Of a stretch of DNA of 64,000 nucleotides, positions 24,337 through 33,667 are shown piece by piece. The notes under the pieces are model-generated. The model was not told the DNA's origin. It saw only the letters and a program-made list of their open reading frames with translations, and made no database searches. Location of the stretch: the NCBI RefSeq assembly GCF_902459695.1, contig NZ_CABPRZ010000002.1, forward strand, positions 186,001 to 250,000, read 5' to 3'. Position numbers and translations under genes: made by a program. Position 1 is the first letter of the stretch. The number at the start of each line of letters is the position of its first letter. The DNA comes from Pandoraea terrae. Its GTDB lineage: Bacteria > Pseudomonadota > Gammaproteobacteria > Burkholderiales > Burkholderiaceae.

Positions 24337-26068
24337 CTGATTCTCCGTTGCCCCGTGCGGGGCGCAAAATCGATAAACCGTCGGCGCTTCCCGCTGCCGA
24401 GTTTGCCGGCGGTGGCGCCGGCGGTCGTGCTGGCGCCGGATACCAGCCGTCGGGAGAAACCACAACTGCGTCTTTCGGTTGCGTCTCGAAATGCGGCGAC
24501 ATGATCTGGACGCCGTATTCATTGAAAACATCCTGAATCTGGCCATGCAGTTCGCTGACGGCGCGAAAACGCGCCGCTGGATCCTTCAGGGCAGCGAATA
24601 GTTCGTACTCGACGTAAAAATCCGACAACGCCCGTTGCAGGACAAAAGGCGCAGGCTGCGCAGCGATGAGGCTCGTGCGCAAAGCGGCGTCCGTCAGCAT
24701 GGCGTGCACCTGGCGCCACGGCGTGTCGTAGCCGATCGTCACGGTGGTGCTGAGCGCGGCGCCCGTGCGGCTGCCCTGGCTCGAATAATTGCGCACGATG
24801 GCGCCGACGACCACGGCGTTCGGAATCGTCACCTCCACCTGCGCGAGATTGACGATCTTGACGGAAAGCGCATCCACGCCGACGACGGTGCCTGTCGCGT
24901 CGCCGATCGTCACGAGATCGCCTTTACGCAGCGCGCGGCTGTAGATGACGACCATGCCGCTCATGAGTTGATTCACGATGCCGGACGATCCCAGCGTTAC
25001 CATCAGGCCGAGTAATACGGAAAGCCCTTTGAAAACATCGCTCTGCGCGCCGGGAAGGTAGGGATATGCAAACGTCAGCGCCAATCCCCAGAGCAACACG
25101 CTCACCACCCGGCGGGTGGCACCGGCCGTCTCGGGGTGCATGCCGGGCAAGGTGAGGCGCCCGGCCTGGATGGCATCGAAGATATTATTGATGAGGCTTT
25201 GCAGCGCCCGGGTGAGCAGGAATATGACGATCACGGTGATCACGCCGGGAATCGCGGCGGCCGTGCCGAGCGCAAAATGGTCAATCAGCGCCCAAAGGAA
25301 GCCGGACAATCGCCCGCCCATCGGCGCGGTCGCCGGGAAACGGCCCAGCACGAAAATCAGATAGACATAGGCGAACATCAGTATCAGGCCCAGCGCCAGC
25401 AGTTGAACGATCTGATGGACCAGGTGAAACGCCGATCCGGCCCAGTCGAAACCGCGCACGGTACGTTGGAGTACCCGGGTCTCCAGCGCGCGCTGGAGGT
25501 TCGCATGAAGCCGTGTGCGCATTCGGCCGACGCCGAAGACAAGGAGCGCCAGGACCGCCGTCGCGAGCACCGAAAACGCCACGCCGCGAACGATCGTCGG
25601 GACATGCAGCTGCTCCCGCCGCGCAGCCATCGCGACTTGCAGCTTGCTGCGCACGTCATTGGAGATGGCGTCGAGCGAACGGTTGTCGCCCGGTTCGATG
25701 TCATCGGAGGTCAATGCAAAGAGAATGCGATCCTGCAGGCGAAATGCGATAACGCTGCGCCCGCCAAGCGTGCCTTGCAGCAAACCGATCGGCGCGTCGA
25801 GCAGCGTGTTGGGCAGGCCTTCAAGCGTGGCTTCGGCGCGGGCAGCCCGTTGCGCCGGGCTCGCGCCGGCGATGGCGCCGCGGAATGTGACGATTGGCCG
25901 ATCCATGAAACGCAGTTCCGCCGCATCGGCTTGGGACGCTACACCCGCGGCAGCACCTGGCGGCGCGCCGGCATCCGGCGCGCTTGTCTGCGCGAACGCC
26001 GTGGCGGCCATCGCCAACCATCCCGCCATCCACCAAGCTGTCAGGCACTGCCTCAGGCACATGCGCAT
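24311..26068 (-). CDS. MscS-family mechanosensitive channel with N-terminal periplasmic extension
   Basis: A 585-residue protein from the ATG at 26068, which gives a signal peptide (CLTAWWMAGWLAMAATAFAQ). A periplasmic domain of about 120 residues and several membrane helices follow. The MscS pore/beta core reads LGSSGIVNQLMSGMVVIYSR, ALRKGDLVTIGDATGTVVGV and VTIPNAVVVGAIVRNYS, with a C-terminal alpha/beta domain. The length matches the larger YbiO/YnaI-like channels. It probably releases solutes on hypo-osmotic shock. A Pro/Ala-rich tail runs into the DUF2252 start. Confidence 0.88.
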   Translation of the reverse strand: MRMCLRQCLTAWWMAGWLAMAATAFAQTSAPDAGAPPGAAAGVASQADAAELRFMDRPIVTFRGAIAGASPAQRAARAEATLEGLPNTLLDAPIGLLQGTLGGRSVIAFRLQDRILFALTSDDIEPGDNRSLDAISNDVRSKLQVAMAARREQLHVPTIVRGVAFSVLATAVLALLVFGVGRMRTRLHANLQRALETRVLQRTVRGFDWAGSAFHLVHQIVQLLALGLILMFAYVYLIFVLGRFPATAPMGGRLSGFLWALIDHFALGTAAAIPGVITVIVIFLLTRALQSLINNIFDAIQAGRLTLPGMHPETAGATRRVVSVLLWGLALTFAYPYLPGAQSDVFKGLSVLLGLMVTLGSSGIVNQLMSGMVVIYSRALRKGDLVTIGDATGTVVGVDALSVKIVNLAQVEVTIPNAVVVGAIVRNYSSQGSRTGAALSTTVTIGYDTPWRQVHAMLTDAALRTSLIAAQPAPFVLQRALSDFYVEYELFAALKDPAARFRAVSELHGQIQDVFNEYGVQIMSPHFETQPKDAVVVSPDGWYPAPARPPAPPPANSAAGSADGLSILRPARGNGESDGHADVPR

Positions 26069-26250
26069 AAACCGCCTCCGTGTCCGGACGATCGGATTCC
26101 GAGAATTATTCACCAAGCGACTGGAACTGTCGAGTCGAAGGCAGGGCGGGCGCCGTCCCGGATATTTCGCATCGCGAGACAATTTATCGCTCAACTATTG
26201 AGCGGGACTGCCGATAACCAGTTAAGCGGTAATTTCAGGTCTCTTCCCTT

Positions 26251-28326
26251 ATGCCCAGTACGTACAGTAGTTGGCTCGTCGCGTTGTCGCTCGTCGTCGC
26301 GGTGTTGGCGTCTTATACGGCGCTCGACCTGTCCGGGCGGATCTATCTTCTGACACAGCCCCGCCTGCGGCAGGGGTGGCTGGCGGTCGGCGCAACGGCC
26401 ATGGGGATCGGCATCTGGTCGATGCACTTCATCGGCATGCTGGCGTTCTCGCTGCCCATTGACATTGGCTACGATCCGGTCATTACGGCAGCGTCGCTCG
26501 TGATCGCGATCGTCGTATCCTTTTTTGCGCTGCGGCTCATCGCGCGCGAGCGGATGTCGCGCTGGCGGCTGGGCGGCGCCGGCGTCACGATGGGACTGGG
26601 CATCGCAGGCATGCACTACACCGGCATGGCCGCCATGCGCATGTCACCTGCCATCCAGTATGAACCGTGGCGCTTCACGGCATCGATCCTGCTCGCCATG
26701 GGCGCGGCGACGGCGGCACTGTGGATTGCCCAGACGCTGCGCGACGCCAAGCAGCGGCACGTGCTGATGAAACGTTTCGCGGCGTCGTTCGTGATGGGCA
26801 TCGCGATCACGTCGATGCATTACACGGGCATGTCCGCCGCACAATTCCCGATCGGCGCAGTTTGTGGCGCAGCGGGCGGCATGAATTCGCCCTGGCTGGT
26901 CACGACCGTCAGTGTGTTTACCTTCCTGATCCTGATGACCACGCTGCTCGTCTCGCGCCTCGATGCCCGCAGCAGCTTCCTGGCCAGTTCGGTCATCCAG
27001 CTCAACAGCCAGATCGCGCGGATGGCGACATTCGACGCCCTCACCGACCTGCCGAACCGCCATGCGCTCCAGGACGCGGCGCAAAGGGCGCTGGCCGCCG
27101 CCCGCCGCGACAATCGTCGCTTCGCGGTGTTGTTCATGGACCTTGACGGTTTCAAGACAATCAACGACTCCCTCGGACACACAGTGGGCGACGACGTACT
27201 GCGCGCGTTCGCAAAGCGTCTGCGCAAGAATGTCAACGGCGACGACGTGGTCGCCCGTCTCGGGGGCGACGAATTCGTGGTGCTGCTGGGCGCCCTGTCC
27301 TCCCCGGAAGTCGCGGGCCGTGTCAGCCAGCGCCTGCTCGACGATATGCGCAACGGACTGCGGGTCGGCCCGCATTCGCTGCATGTGATGCCAAGCATCG
27401 GGATCGCGCTGTATCCGGACGACGGGGAGGACATCGGCATCCTGCTCAAGCATGCCGACACGGCGATGTACGAAGCCAAACGGGCCGGGCGCGGCACCTA
27501 TCGCTATTTCGAGCCGAGCATGAACGCGGCGGCGCAGCGCACGTGGGAGATTCAGCAAGCGTTGCATGACGCCGAGCGCGAGCAATATTTTTCGCTGCAC
27601 TTTCAGCCGAAGTTTCGGGGGGACGACGAGGCGCTGGCCGGGGCGGAGGCGTTGCTGCGGCTCGATCATCCGCGATTCGGCGAATTGGTGCCGCTCGATT
27701 TCATCCCGGTGGCCGAGCGTTCCGGCCAGATCGTGTCGATCGGCTACTGGGTGGTTCGGGCGACGTGCCAACAGATCCGCCGCTGGGACGCCGTCGGTCT
27801 GCCGCGGATCAAGGTGGCGATCAACTTGTCGCCGCGTCAGTTGGGTCAGGCCGCGCTTGTCGAGAATATCGTCGGCATCGTGCGCGACGAAGGGCTGACG
27901 TGCGACCGGCTCATGTTCGAGATTACGGAATCGGTCGCGATGTACGATGCGCCAAAGTCGGTGGACGTCATCCATGCGTTCCAGGCGCACGGGTTTGAGG
28001 TCGCGATCGACGATTTTGGCACCGGCTATTCGAGCCTGGCGTATCTGCAGCGGTTCAGGGTCAAACAATTGAAGATGGACCGCTTCTTCACGAACGGACT
28101 CGACGCGCACGGTCGGGAAGGCAATGCGGTGGTCTCGGCGATCATTGCGCTGGCGCACTCGCTCGAGATGGACGTGGTGGCCGAAGGGGTCGAAACGGAT
28201 TCGCAGCGGGCGGCGCTCAGGGAGCTCGATTGCGATGAGCTTCAGGGGTTCCTGCTGGGCAAGCCGCTCACGGGCGAGGATTTCGGCGATCTGCTGGCGG
28301 CACGCGGTCTACCGGTCGAGGTGTAA
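26251..28326 (+). CDS. MHYT-GGDEF-EAL cyclic di-GMP signalling protein
   Basis: A 691-residue protein. The N-terminal seven-helix MHYT sensor carries SMHFIG (about 53), MHYTGMAAM (about 112) and MHYTGMSAA (about 190), whose Met/His residues are thought to bind metal. The GGDEF domain has an intact ARLGGDEFVVLL. The EAL domain has GAEALLRLDHP, INLSPRQ, FEITES and IDDFGTGYSSLAYL, so the metal-binding residues look complete. Both synthesis and breakdown of c-di-GMP are possible. It is divergent from the MscS gene (182 bases between starts) and convergent with the hybrid kinase. Confidence 0.93.
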   Translation: MPSTYSSWLVALSLVVAVLASYTALDLSGRIYLLTQPRLRQGWLAVGATAMGIGIWSMHFIGMLAFSLPIDIGYDPVITAASLVIAIVVSFFALRLIARERMSRWRLGGAGVTMGLGIAGMHYTGMAAMRMSPAIQYEPWRFTASILLAMGAATAALWIAQTLRDAKQRHVLMKRFAASFVMGIAITSMHYTGMSAAQFPIGAVCGAAGGMNSPWLVTTVSVFTFLILMTTLLVSRLDARSSFLASSVIQLNSQIARMATFDALTDLPNRHALQDAAQRALAAARRDNRRFAVLFMDLDGFKTINDSLGHTVGDDVLRAFAKRLRKNVNGDDVVARLGGDEFVVLLGALSSPEVAGRVSQRLLDDMRNGLRVGPHSLHVMPSIGIALYPDDGEDIGILLKHADTAMYEAKRAGRGTYRYFEPSMNAAAQRTWEIQQALHDAEREQYFSLHFQPKFRGDDEALAGAEALLRLDHPRFGELVPLDFIPVAERSGQIVSIGYWVVRATCQQIRRWDAVGLPRIKVAINLSPRQLGQAALVENIVGIVRDEGLTCDRLMFEITESVAMYDAPKSVDVIHAFQAHGFEVAIDDFGTGYSSLAYLQRFRVKQLKMDRFFTNGLDAHGREGNAVVSAIIALAHSLEMDVVAEGVETDSQRAALRELDCDELQGFLLGKPLTGEDFGDLLAARGLPVEV

Positions 28327-28334
28327 TCCTGCCT

Positions 28335-29939
28335 TTAGCCTCGAACCGCCCCTTTTTGCATGAATTCCAGTGCCACCTCGAGCGCGTCCATGAACTCATC
28401 GAGCTTGATCGGCTTGGTCAGGTAGCGGAAAAATCCTGCCTTCATGCCTTTCTTGATGTCGTCCGGCATGGCGCTCGCACTGAGGGCAATGACGGGAATG
28501 TGCGCTGTTGCGGGGTCTGTGCGCAGCATTTTCAGGGCTTCGACGCCACTGATATCGGGCAGGTGGATGTCCATCAGGATCACCTGCGGCAGTGCGGCGC
28601 GCGCAAGTTCGATGCCCAGTCGCCCGGTCACTGCAGTCAGCAAGCGCATGTCGGTGCGGCGCGCGATAAGTTGCTCGACAAGCTTCAGGTTGGCCGGGTT
28701 GTCCTCGACGTAGAGCAGGGTGTGCAACGACGCGTCGTTCTGCAGCGGCACTTGGACAGGGGCGGCGGGTTTGCCAGCTTCGGCCGCAATTTCCGGGGCG
28801 GGCGCCCAGTTCAATTCGATCCAGAACACACTTCCCACGCCGACCGTACTTTCCACGCCAATGGCGCCCTCCATCAGTTCGACCAGTCGCTTGGCCACCA
28901 CGAGGCCAATACCCGTGCCTTCCTCGGCGCCGGCCTCTTGCCCGAGACGATTGAATGGCTGGAAAAGTTGCGCCAGCTGTTGCGGCGACATCCCCGCTCC
29001 GGTGTCCTGAACGCTCACGCGCACGCGGTCCGGCGTGCGCATGCTGAACGTCACCTCGACCGCACCTTGCTCGCGGTTGTACTTGATCGCGTTGGACAGC
29101 AGGTTGACGAAAATCTGCTTCAAGCGGATCCGGTCGGCACTCACAAAGCAGGGGATGTCGAACTGGGGAAATCTCATGCGAATGCCGCGCTGTTGCGCCT
29201 GCGGTTCGACCATGCTGTGGCATTCACGCATGGCGTCGGCCAGCGACACCGGTTCCGGCGACAGCGACACTTGTCCAGACTCGATCTTTGCCAGATCGAG
29301 GACGTCATTGATCAGCTCGAGCAGATGCCATCCGGCGCGGAGAATCTGGTCAATGCTGGCCCGCTGGGAGGGCGTCGGCGGCGGGGAGTCGGAGGCCATC
29401 AACTGCGCGAACCCGAGGATCGCATTGAGCGGGCTGCGCAACTCATGGCTCATGCTGGAGAGGAAATCCGATTTCGCGCGGTTAGCCCGTTCAGCAGCGG
29501 CCTGCGCCTGCTTTTGGTCCTCGATGTCGGTGGCGGTGCCAAACCACTTTACGATATTTCCGCTTGCGTCTTTAAAGGGTAATGCGCGGCCAAGGTGCCA
29601 CCGATAGACGCCATCTACTCTTCTCAGGCGGTATTCCATCTCGAATTCGCCGCCGCTCTTCAGTGCGCTCATCCACTGAGCGACGACACGGCGCACGTCA
29701 TCCGGGTGGACGACTGACTCCCACCCCCTACCTTGGTCCTGGTCCTGAGCAATGATGCTTCCTGTTCCTGTATAGGCGACGCCCCGCCGGTTGACGTAGT
29801 CCACCCAGCCATCCGGCCTGGCTGTCCAGACGATATGGGGAATCGCATCCGCGAACGATCTGGCGCGCCGTTCGCCTTCTTCAATCCCGCCCATTGCAGG
29901 AGGCAACTCGGCCGAGGTATGCGTACGTAGTTTCCGCAT
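28335..29939 (-). CDS. PAS-containing hybrid sensor histidine kinase
   Basis: A 534-residue cytoplasmic protein without membrane helices. A PAS/PAC domain (about 25-150, with IPHIVWTARPDGWVDYVN) precedes HisKA with SDFLSSMSHELRSPLNAILG. The HATPase domain has NLLSNAIKYN, DTGAGMS and EEGTGIGLVV. The C-terminal receiver has phospho-Asp in PQVILMDIHLPDISG and Lys in YLTKPIKLDE. No HTH gene is adjacent, so output must go through an unlinked phosphotransfer or response regulator. It is convergent with the c-di-GMP protein, with only 8 bases between stops. Confidence 0.9.
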   Translation of the reverse strand: MRKLRTHTSAELPPAMGGIEEGERRARSFADAIPHIVWTARPDGWVDYVNRRGVAYTGTGSIIAQDQDQGRGWESVVHPDDVRRVVAQWMSALKSGGEFEMEYRLRRVDGVYRWHLGRALPFKDASGNIVKWFGTATDIEDQKQAQAAAERANRAKSDFLSSMSHELRSPLNAILGFAQLMASDSPPPTPSQRASIDQILRAGWHLLELINDVLDLAKIESGQVSLSPEPVSLADAMRECHSMVEPQAQQRGIRMRFPQFDIPCFVSADRIRLKQIFVNLLSNAIKYNREQGAVEVTFSMRTPDRVRVSVQDTGAGMSPQQLAQLFQPFNRLGQEAGAEEGTGIGLVVAKRLVELMEGAIGVESTVGVGSVFWIELNWAPAPEIAAEAGKPAAPVQVPLQNDASLHTLLYVEDNPANLKLVEQLIARRTDMRLLTAVTGRLGIELARAALPQVILMDIHLPDISGVEALKMLRTDPATAHIPVIALSASAMPDDIKKGMKAGFFRYLTKPIKLDEFMDALEVALEFMQKGAVRG

Positions 29940-30047
29940 AATGAGCCACCGCAGGAAGCATGAACCCTTCGATAGTAGACGCTACCCCGGACCGGCTGAC
30001 AATAATTCAGAAGCCAGGACACCGGGACTTGCGACGTGGTGACGCAT

Positions 30048-30545
30048 TTATCTTGTTCTACGCCCGGCGACCGCCGCCAGTCGCTCACGCGTGCCATCGC
30101 TGGCAGCCGGCCCGGCGGCAACCACATGTCGGCCGGGGGTCAACGGCACGCCCGTCACCTTGTCCACCACCATCGGCTCGACGGACTGGCCGGTCTGCGT
30201 ATCGACCAACTCCACGGCGACGCCCTCCGGCGCAAAGTGTTTGTTGCCCCATTGGAGCAAAGCCCACATGACGGGCCGGAAATCCCGCCCGCGGTCGGTC
30301 AGCACGTATTCGTAACGCGGCGGGCGCTCGGAATACTGCCGGCGCGCCAAAAGCCCCTCCTCCACCAGCGCCCCAAGTCGGCGTGTGAGCATGTTGGGGG
30401 CGATATCGAGCTGTTTCTGGAATTCGTCGAAGCGCGTGGTGCCGTAGAATGCTTCGCGCAGGATCAGGATGCTCCACCATTCGCCCACCCGCTCAAGGCT
30501 GCGGGCGATCGGGCATTGCATGTCACGGAAGGTCTTTCGTTGCAT
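30048..30545 (-). CDS. HxlR-family transcriptional regulator of the efflux locus
   Basis: A 165-residue winged-helix protein. The start MQRKTFRDMQCPIARSLERV and GEWWSILILREAF, and then LDIAPNMLTRRLGALVEEGL (recognition region) and YVLTDRGRDF, are typical of HxlR. The single Cys near the N-terminus (CPIARSLE) is the position used for electrophile or redox sensing in some members. It lies 79 bases downstream of the MFS exporter gene in the same direction and is likely the local regulator of the efflux genes. Candidate operators are at 33568-33624. Confidence 0.88.
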   Translation of the reverse strand: MQRKTFRDMQCPIARSLERVGEWWSILILREAFYGTTRFDEFQKQLDIAPNMLTRRLGALVEEGLLARRQYSERPPRYEYVLTDRGRDFRPVMWALLQWGNKHFAPEGVAVELVDTQTGQSVEPMVVDKVTGVPLTPGRHVVAAGPAASDGTRERLAAVAGRRTR

Positions 30546-30624
30546 ATCGGTAGCGCGGCATCGCGCAAACGGCTATCACCATGCAATCCAGCATAACCCT
30601 ATCGACGCCGGCGGGCAACCCGAC

Positions 30625-32322
30625 TCAATGAGCATCAGCCGGCGGCGCTTTTGGCGGCACCACTTTCTTCATCAGCGGCACCATTGCCGTCGCGATCACG
30701 AAGCAACCCATGATGACGAGAAACACGTCGCCGAAGGTCAGCGTCTGCGCCTCGCGAAACGCCAGCGCCCAAAGCTGCCGGAGCGCAACCGTCTGCGCGT
30801 CCGCCATGTCGTAGCCCCATTGCGTCATCCGTTGCACCATGCCCTGGAGCGTCGCGTTCATCGCCTCGTTGCCCACGTTCAGATGCTCGGTCAGCCGCAG
30901 GAAATGCAGGTTCGTGCGGTCGTTGAGAATCGTCGCACAGACCGCGATGCCGATGGCCCCGCCGAGATTGCGCATCAGGTTGAACAGCCCCGACGCCAGC
31001 CGCAACCGCGCCGGCGGCAGGCCGCCCAGCGTCAGTGTGACCGTCGGCGCCACGGCGAACTGTTGCGCAAAGCCGCGCAAGGCCTGTGGCAACAGCAGTT
31101 GCGCCGAACCCCAGTCGTGCGTGATCGGCGAGAACTGCCACATCGACAGCGCAAAACACGCCAGGCCGAACATCATCAGCCAACGCAGGTCGACGCGATT
31201 GGCGAAGAATGCGTAGATCGGGATCGCCGTCAACTGGAACAGGCCGGTCGAGAACACCGCCAGGCCGATCTCCAGCGCAGAGAAACCACGCACCCGCCCG
31301 AGAAACAGCGGCGTCAGGTAGATCGTTGCGAATATCCCGATACCGGTGACGAACGAGAAAAAGCAGCCCAACGCAAAATTACGATCCTTCAGCGCGCGCA
31401 GATCGACGACCGGTTGCGCGTACGTGAGGCTACGCCAGAGGAACGCGATACCGGCGATCCCTGCCGTCCATGCCGTGGCGCGAATTGTGTCGTCGGCCAG
31501 CCAATCCCAGCGCGGCCCCTCCTCCAGCGTGTATTCCAGGCAGCCGAGGCTCAACGCCAACAGCACGATGCCGAGGTAGTCGGCACCGCGCAGCAGCGAC
31601 AGGTCAGGCTTGTCGATCTTCACAAGCAGTGGCACCGCGATTGTCACGAACAGACCGGGCACCAGATTCACGAAGAAGAGCCAGTGCCACGAGAAGTTGT
31701 CCGTGATCCAGCCGCCGACCGTCGGGCCGAGCGTCGGGGCGAGCGAGGCGATCCCGCCGACCACCGCCGCCGCAATCACCCGTTGCGGGCCGGCGAAGAA
31801 TGCGAACGCCGTGGTGAAGACGAGCGGGATCATCGATCCGCCCAGGAAACCTTGCAGCGCGCGGAACGCAATCATGCTCTGGATGTTCCACGCCATGCCG
31901 CACAGCAAACTGGTCACGGTAAAACCCGCCGCCGACGCCGCGAACAGCCAGCGCGTGGACATCACGCGCGACAGCCAGCCGGACAGCGGGATTACGATGA
32001 TCTCGGCAATCAGGTAGCTGGTCTGCACCCAGACGGTTTCATCCGCACCGGCGGACAAGCCTCCGCCGATGTCGCGCAGCGAGGCCGAGACGATCTGGAT
32101 GTCGAGCAGCGCGATGAACATGCCGAGACTCATCGTCGCGAACGCGAGAATCTTCGCGGGCATGCTCATCATGACCGGCCCGAACGCCTCGCTCGGCGGC
32201 GCAGATGACGGTGCCGCCCTGGCTTCGTTGCCGGGCGCGGTCCTGCCGGACGGATTCGCGGTCCGCGGTTCCTCCGCCGGGCGCGGCAACGGCAATGCCG
32301 ACGTGCCGTGCGCCGAGGTCAT
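30625..32322 (-). CDS. EmrB/QacA-type DHA2 MFS exporter
   Basis: A 565-residue transporter with 14 predicted helices and a disordered N-terminal 50 residues. The first helix has LGMFIALLDIQIVSASL, and the motif C region reads IASLAPTLGPTVGGWITDNF, diagnostic of drug:H+ antiporters with 14 helices. Its start overlaps the membrane-fusion gene stop (ATGA). With that gene and the divergent outer-membrane factor it forms a tripartite EmrAB-TolC-like pump. The drug or toxicant exported is unknown. Confidence 0.92.
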   Translation of the reverse strand: MTSAHGTSALPLPRPAEEPRTANPSGRTAPGNEARAAPSSAPPSEAFGPVMMSMPAKILAFATMSLGMFIALLDIQIVSASLRDIGGGLSAGADETVWVQTSYLIAEIIVIPLSGWLSRVMSTRWLFAASAAGFTVTSLLCGMAWNIQSMIAFRALQGFLGGSMIPLVFTTAFAFFAGPQRVIAAAVVGGIASLAPTLGPTVGGWITDNFSWHWLFFVNLVPGLFVTIAVPLLVKIDKPDLSLLRGADYLGIVLLALSLGCLEYTLEEGPRWDWLADDTIRATAWTAGIAGIAFLWRSLTYAQPVVDLRALKDRNFALGCFFSFVTGIGIFATIYLTPLFLGRVRGFSALEIGLAVFSTGLFQLTAIPIYAFFANRVDLRWLMMFGLACFALSMWQFSPITHDWGSAQLLLPQALRGFAQQFAVAPTVTLTLGGLPPARLRLASGLFNLMRNLGGAIGIAVCATILNDRTNLHFLRLTEHLNVGNEAMNATLQGMVQRMTQWGYDMADAQTVALRQLWALAFREAQTLTFGDVFLVIMGCFVIATAMVPLMKKVVPPKAPPADAH

Positions 32323-33467
32323 TGCGCCCCCCCGGCCTTCGGACGCGTATCCACTTCGGCGGTCACCGACAGCCCCGGGCGCAAGGTATCGAGCTTGCCG
32401 TCGGCGTCGTCGAGCAGGACACGTACCGGCACGCGCTGCACGATCTTCGTGAAGTTGCCCGTCGCATTCTCAGGCGGCAGCACGCTGAATTGGGCGCCGG
32501 TGGCCGGCGCCAGGCTCGCGACGCGACCGTGATAGACGCGCCCCGGCAGGACGTCCGCCTCGACCGTCACGCGCATGCCGGGTCGCACGCGCGCCAACTG
32601 CCCTTCCTTGAAGTTCGCGTCGACCCACAGGCCGTGGGCCGGCACGAGCGACAACAGTTGCATGCCCGCGGACGCAAAGGCGCCGGGGCGGGCGCGCCGA
32701 TTGCCGATGACGCCGTCGATCGGCGCGCGCACTTCCGTGTCGGCCAGGTTGAGCTTCGCGATGTCGCGTTCGGCCGTGGCCTGCGCCAGGGCAGCCAGCG
32801 CCTGCTGCTTTTGCGTACCGATCACGTCGAGCTGACGTTGCGCCGCCACCAGCCCGGCCTGCGCCTTCTCGCCGTTCGCGAGCGATTGGCGGTAGTCGGC
32901 GTCGGCCTTTTGTGCGCTTTGCACCGACACGGCCGATTTCGCGACGAGATCGCGATACCGGGCCTGGTCATCCTGCGTGCGGCGGGTATCGGCCGCAACG
33001 GCGTTTACGCCGGCACGCGCCTGCGCGATCACCGCGTCCTGAAGCTTCGCGGTGGCATCCAGATTGGCCAGCGCCGCTTGCTGCGCGGCCACCGCCCCTT
33101 CGGCGCGCGCCAGCGCGGCGCGATAGTCCCGATCGTCGAGCTTGAGCAGCACGTCACCCGCATGGACCGCCTGATTGTCCGCCACCATGACCTGCGCGAT
33201 ATAGCCGGGCACTTTCGGGCCGAGCACCGTGACGTCGCCGCCGACGTAGGCGTCGTCCGTCTTCTCGATGAAACGCCCGTCCACCCACCAGTGCGCGCCG
33301 TAACCGAGCGCCGCGATGACCGCGAGCCCGAGCACGCCGCGCACGGCAAGACGTTTGCCGGACCGCCCGACCGAGGCGTGAGACGTGCCGGACGTATTGG
33401 CCGGCGCACCGGCCGGAGCCAGCGCGACGCCGGGCATGGCGGTGGGGGATTGGGTCGTCGAGGTCAT
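32319..33467 (-). CDS. HlyD/EmrA-type membrane fusion protein
   Basis: A 382-residue periplasmic adaptor starting at ATG 33467. One N-terminal membrane helix (RGVLGLAVIAALGYGAHWW) is followed by the lipoyl half FIEKTDDAYVGGDVTVLGPK and a long alanine-rich coiled-coil hairpin. The second lipoyl half and beta-barrel include AKLNLADTEVRAPIDGVIGN and GRVASLAPATGAQFSVLPPE. It links the DHA2 exporter to the outer-membrane factor. It is the first gene of the leftward efflux operon. Confidence 0.92.
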   Translation of the reverse strand: MTSTTQSPTAMPGVALAPAGAPANTSGTSHASVGRSGKRLAVRGVLGLAVIAALGYGAHWWVDGRFIEKTDDAYVGGDVTVLGPKVPGYIAQVMVADNQAVHAGDVLLKLDDRDYRAALARAEGAVAAQQAALANLDATAKLQDAVIAQARAGVNAVAADTRRTQDDQARYRDLVAKSAVSVQSAQKADADYRQSLANGEKAQAGLVAAQRQLDVIGTQKQQALAALAQATAERDIAKLNLADTEVRAPIDGVIGNRRARPGAFASAGMQLLSLVPAHGLWVDANFKEGQLARVRPGMRVTVEADVLPGRVYHGRVASLAPATGAQFSVLPPENATGNFTKIVQRVPVRVLLDDADGKLDTLRPGLSVTAEVDTRPKAGGAQ

Positions 33468-33567
33468 GAAAAATCCTTGCTTGCGAGAATCGCCGCACTG
33501 CGCGGGCATTCGCGTAAAGACACATCACATTGGCCGGTGGGGCGGTATCGGAATCGAAACGATGTTG

Positions 33568-33624
33568 CTTTCACGATGAAAGTTAGTATAGAGTTATAGA
33601 TATCATCATGCAAGTAACTAGTTA
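33568..33624. promoter_or_regulatory. Inverted repeats in the divergent efflux promoter
   Basis: CTTTCA-CGA-TGAAAG spans 33568-33582 and the perfect palindrome TAACTAGTTA spans 33615-33624. Between them is an AT-rich stretch (GTTAGTATAGAGTTATAG). They sit between the divergent adaptor and outer-membrane-factor genes and are candidate binding sites for the HxlR protein. Confidence 0.5.
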
Positions 33625-33667
33625 TATTTTTTCTCGCGGAGGGAACGGCCAGTCGGCCGGCTGCACC

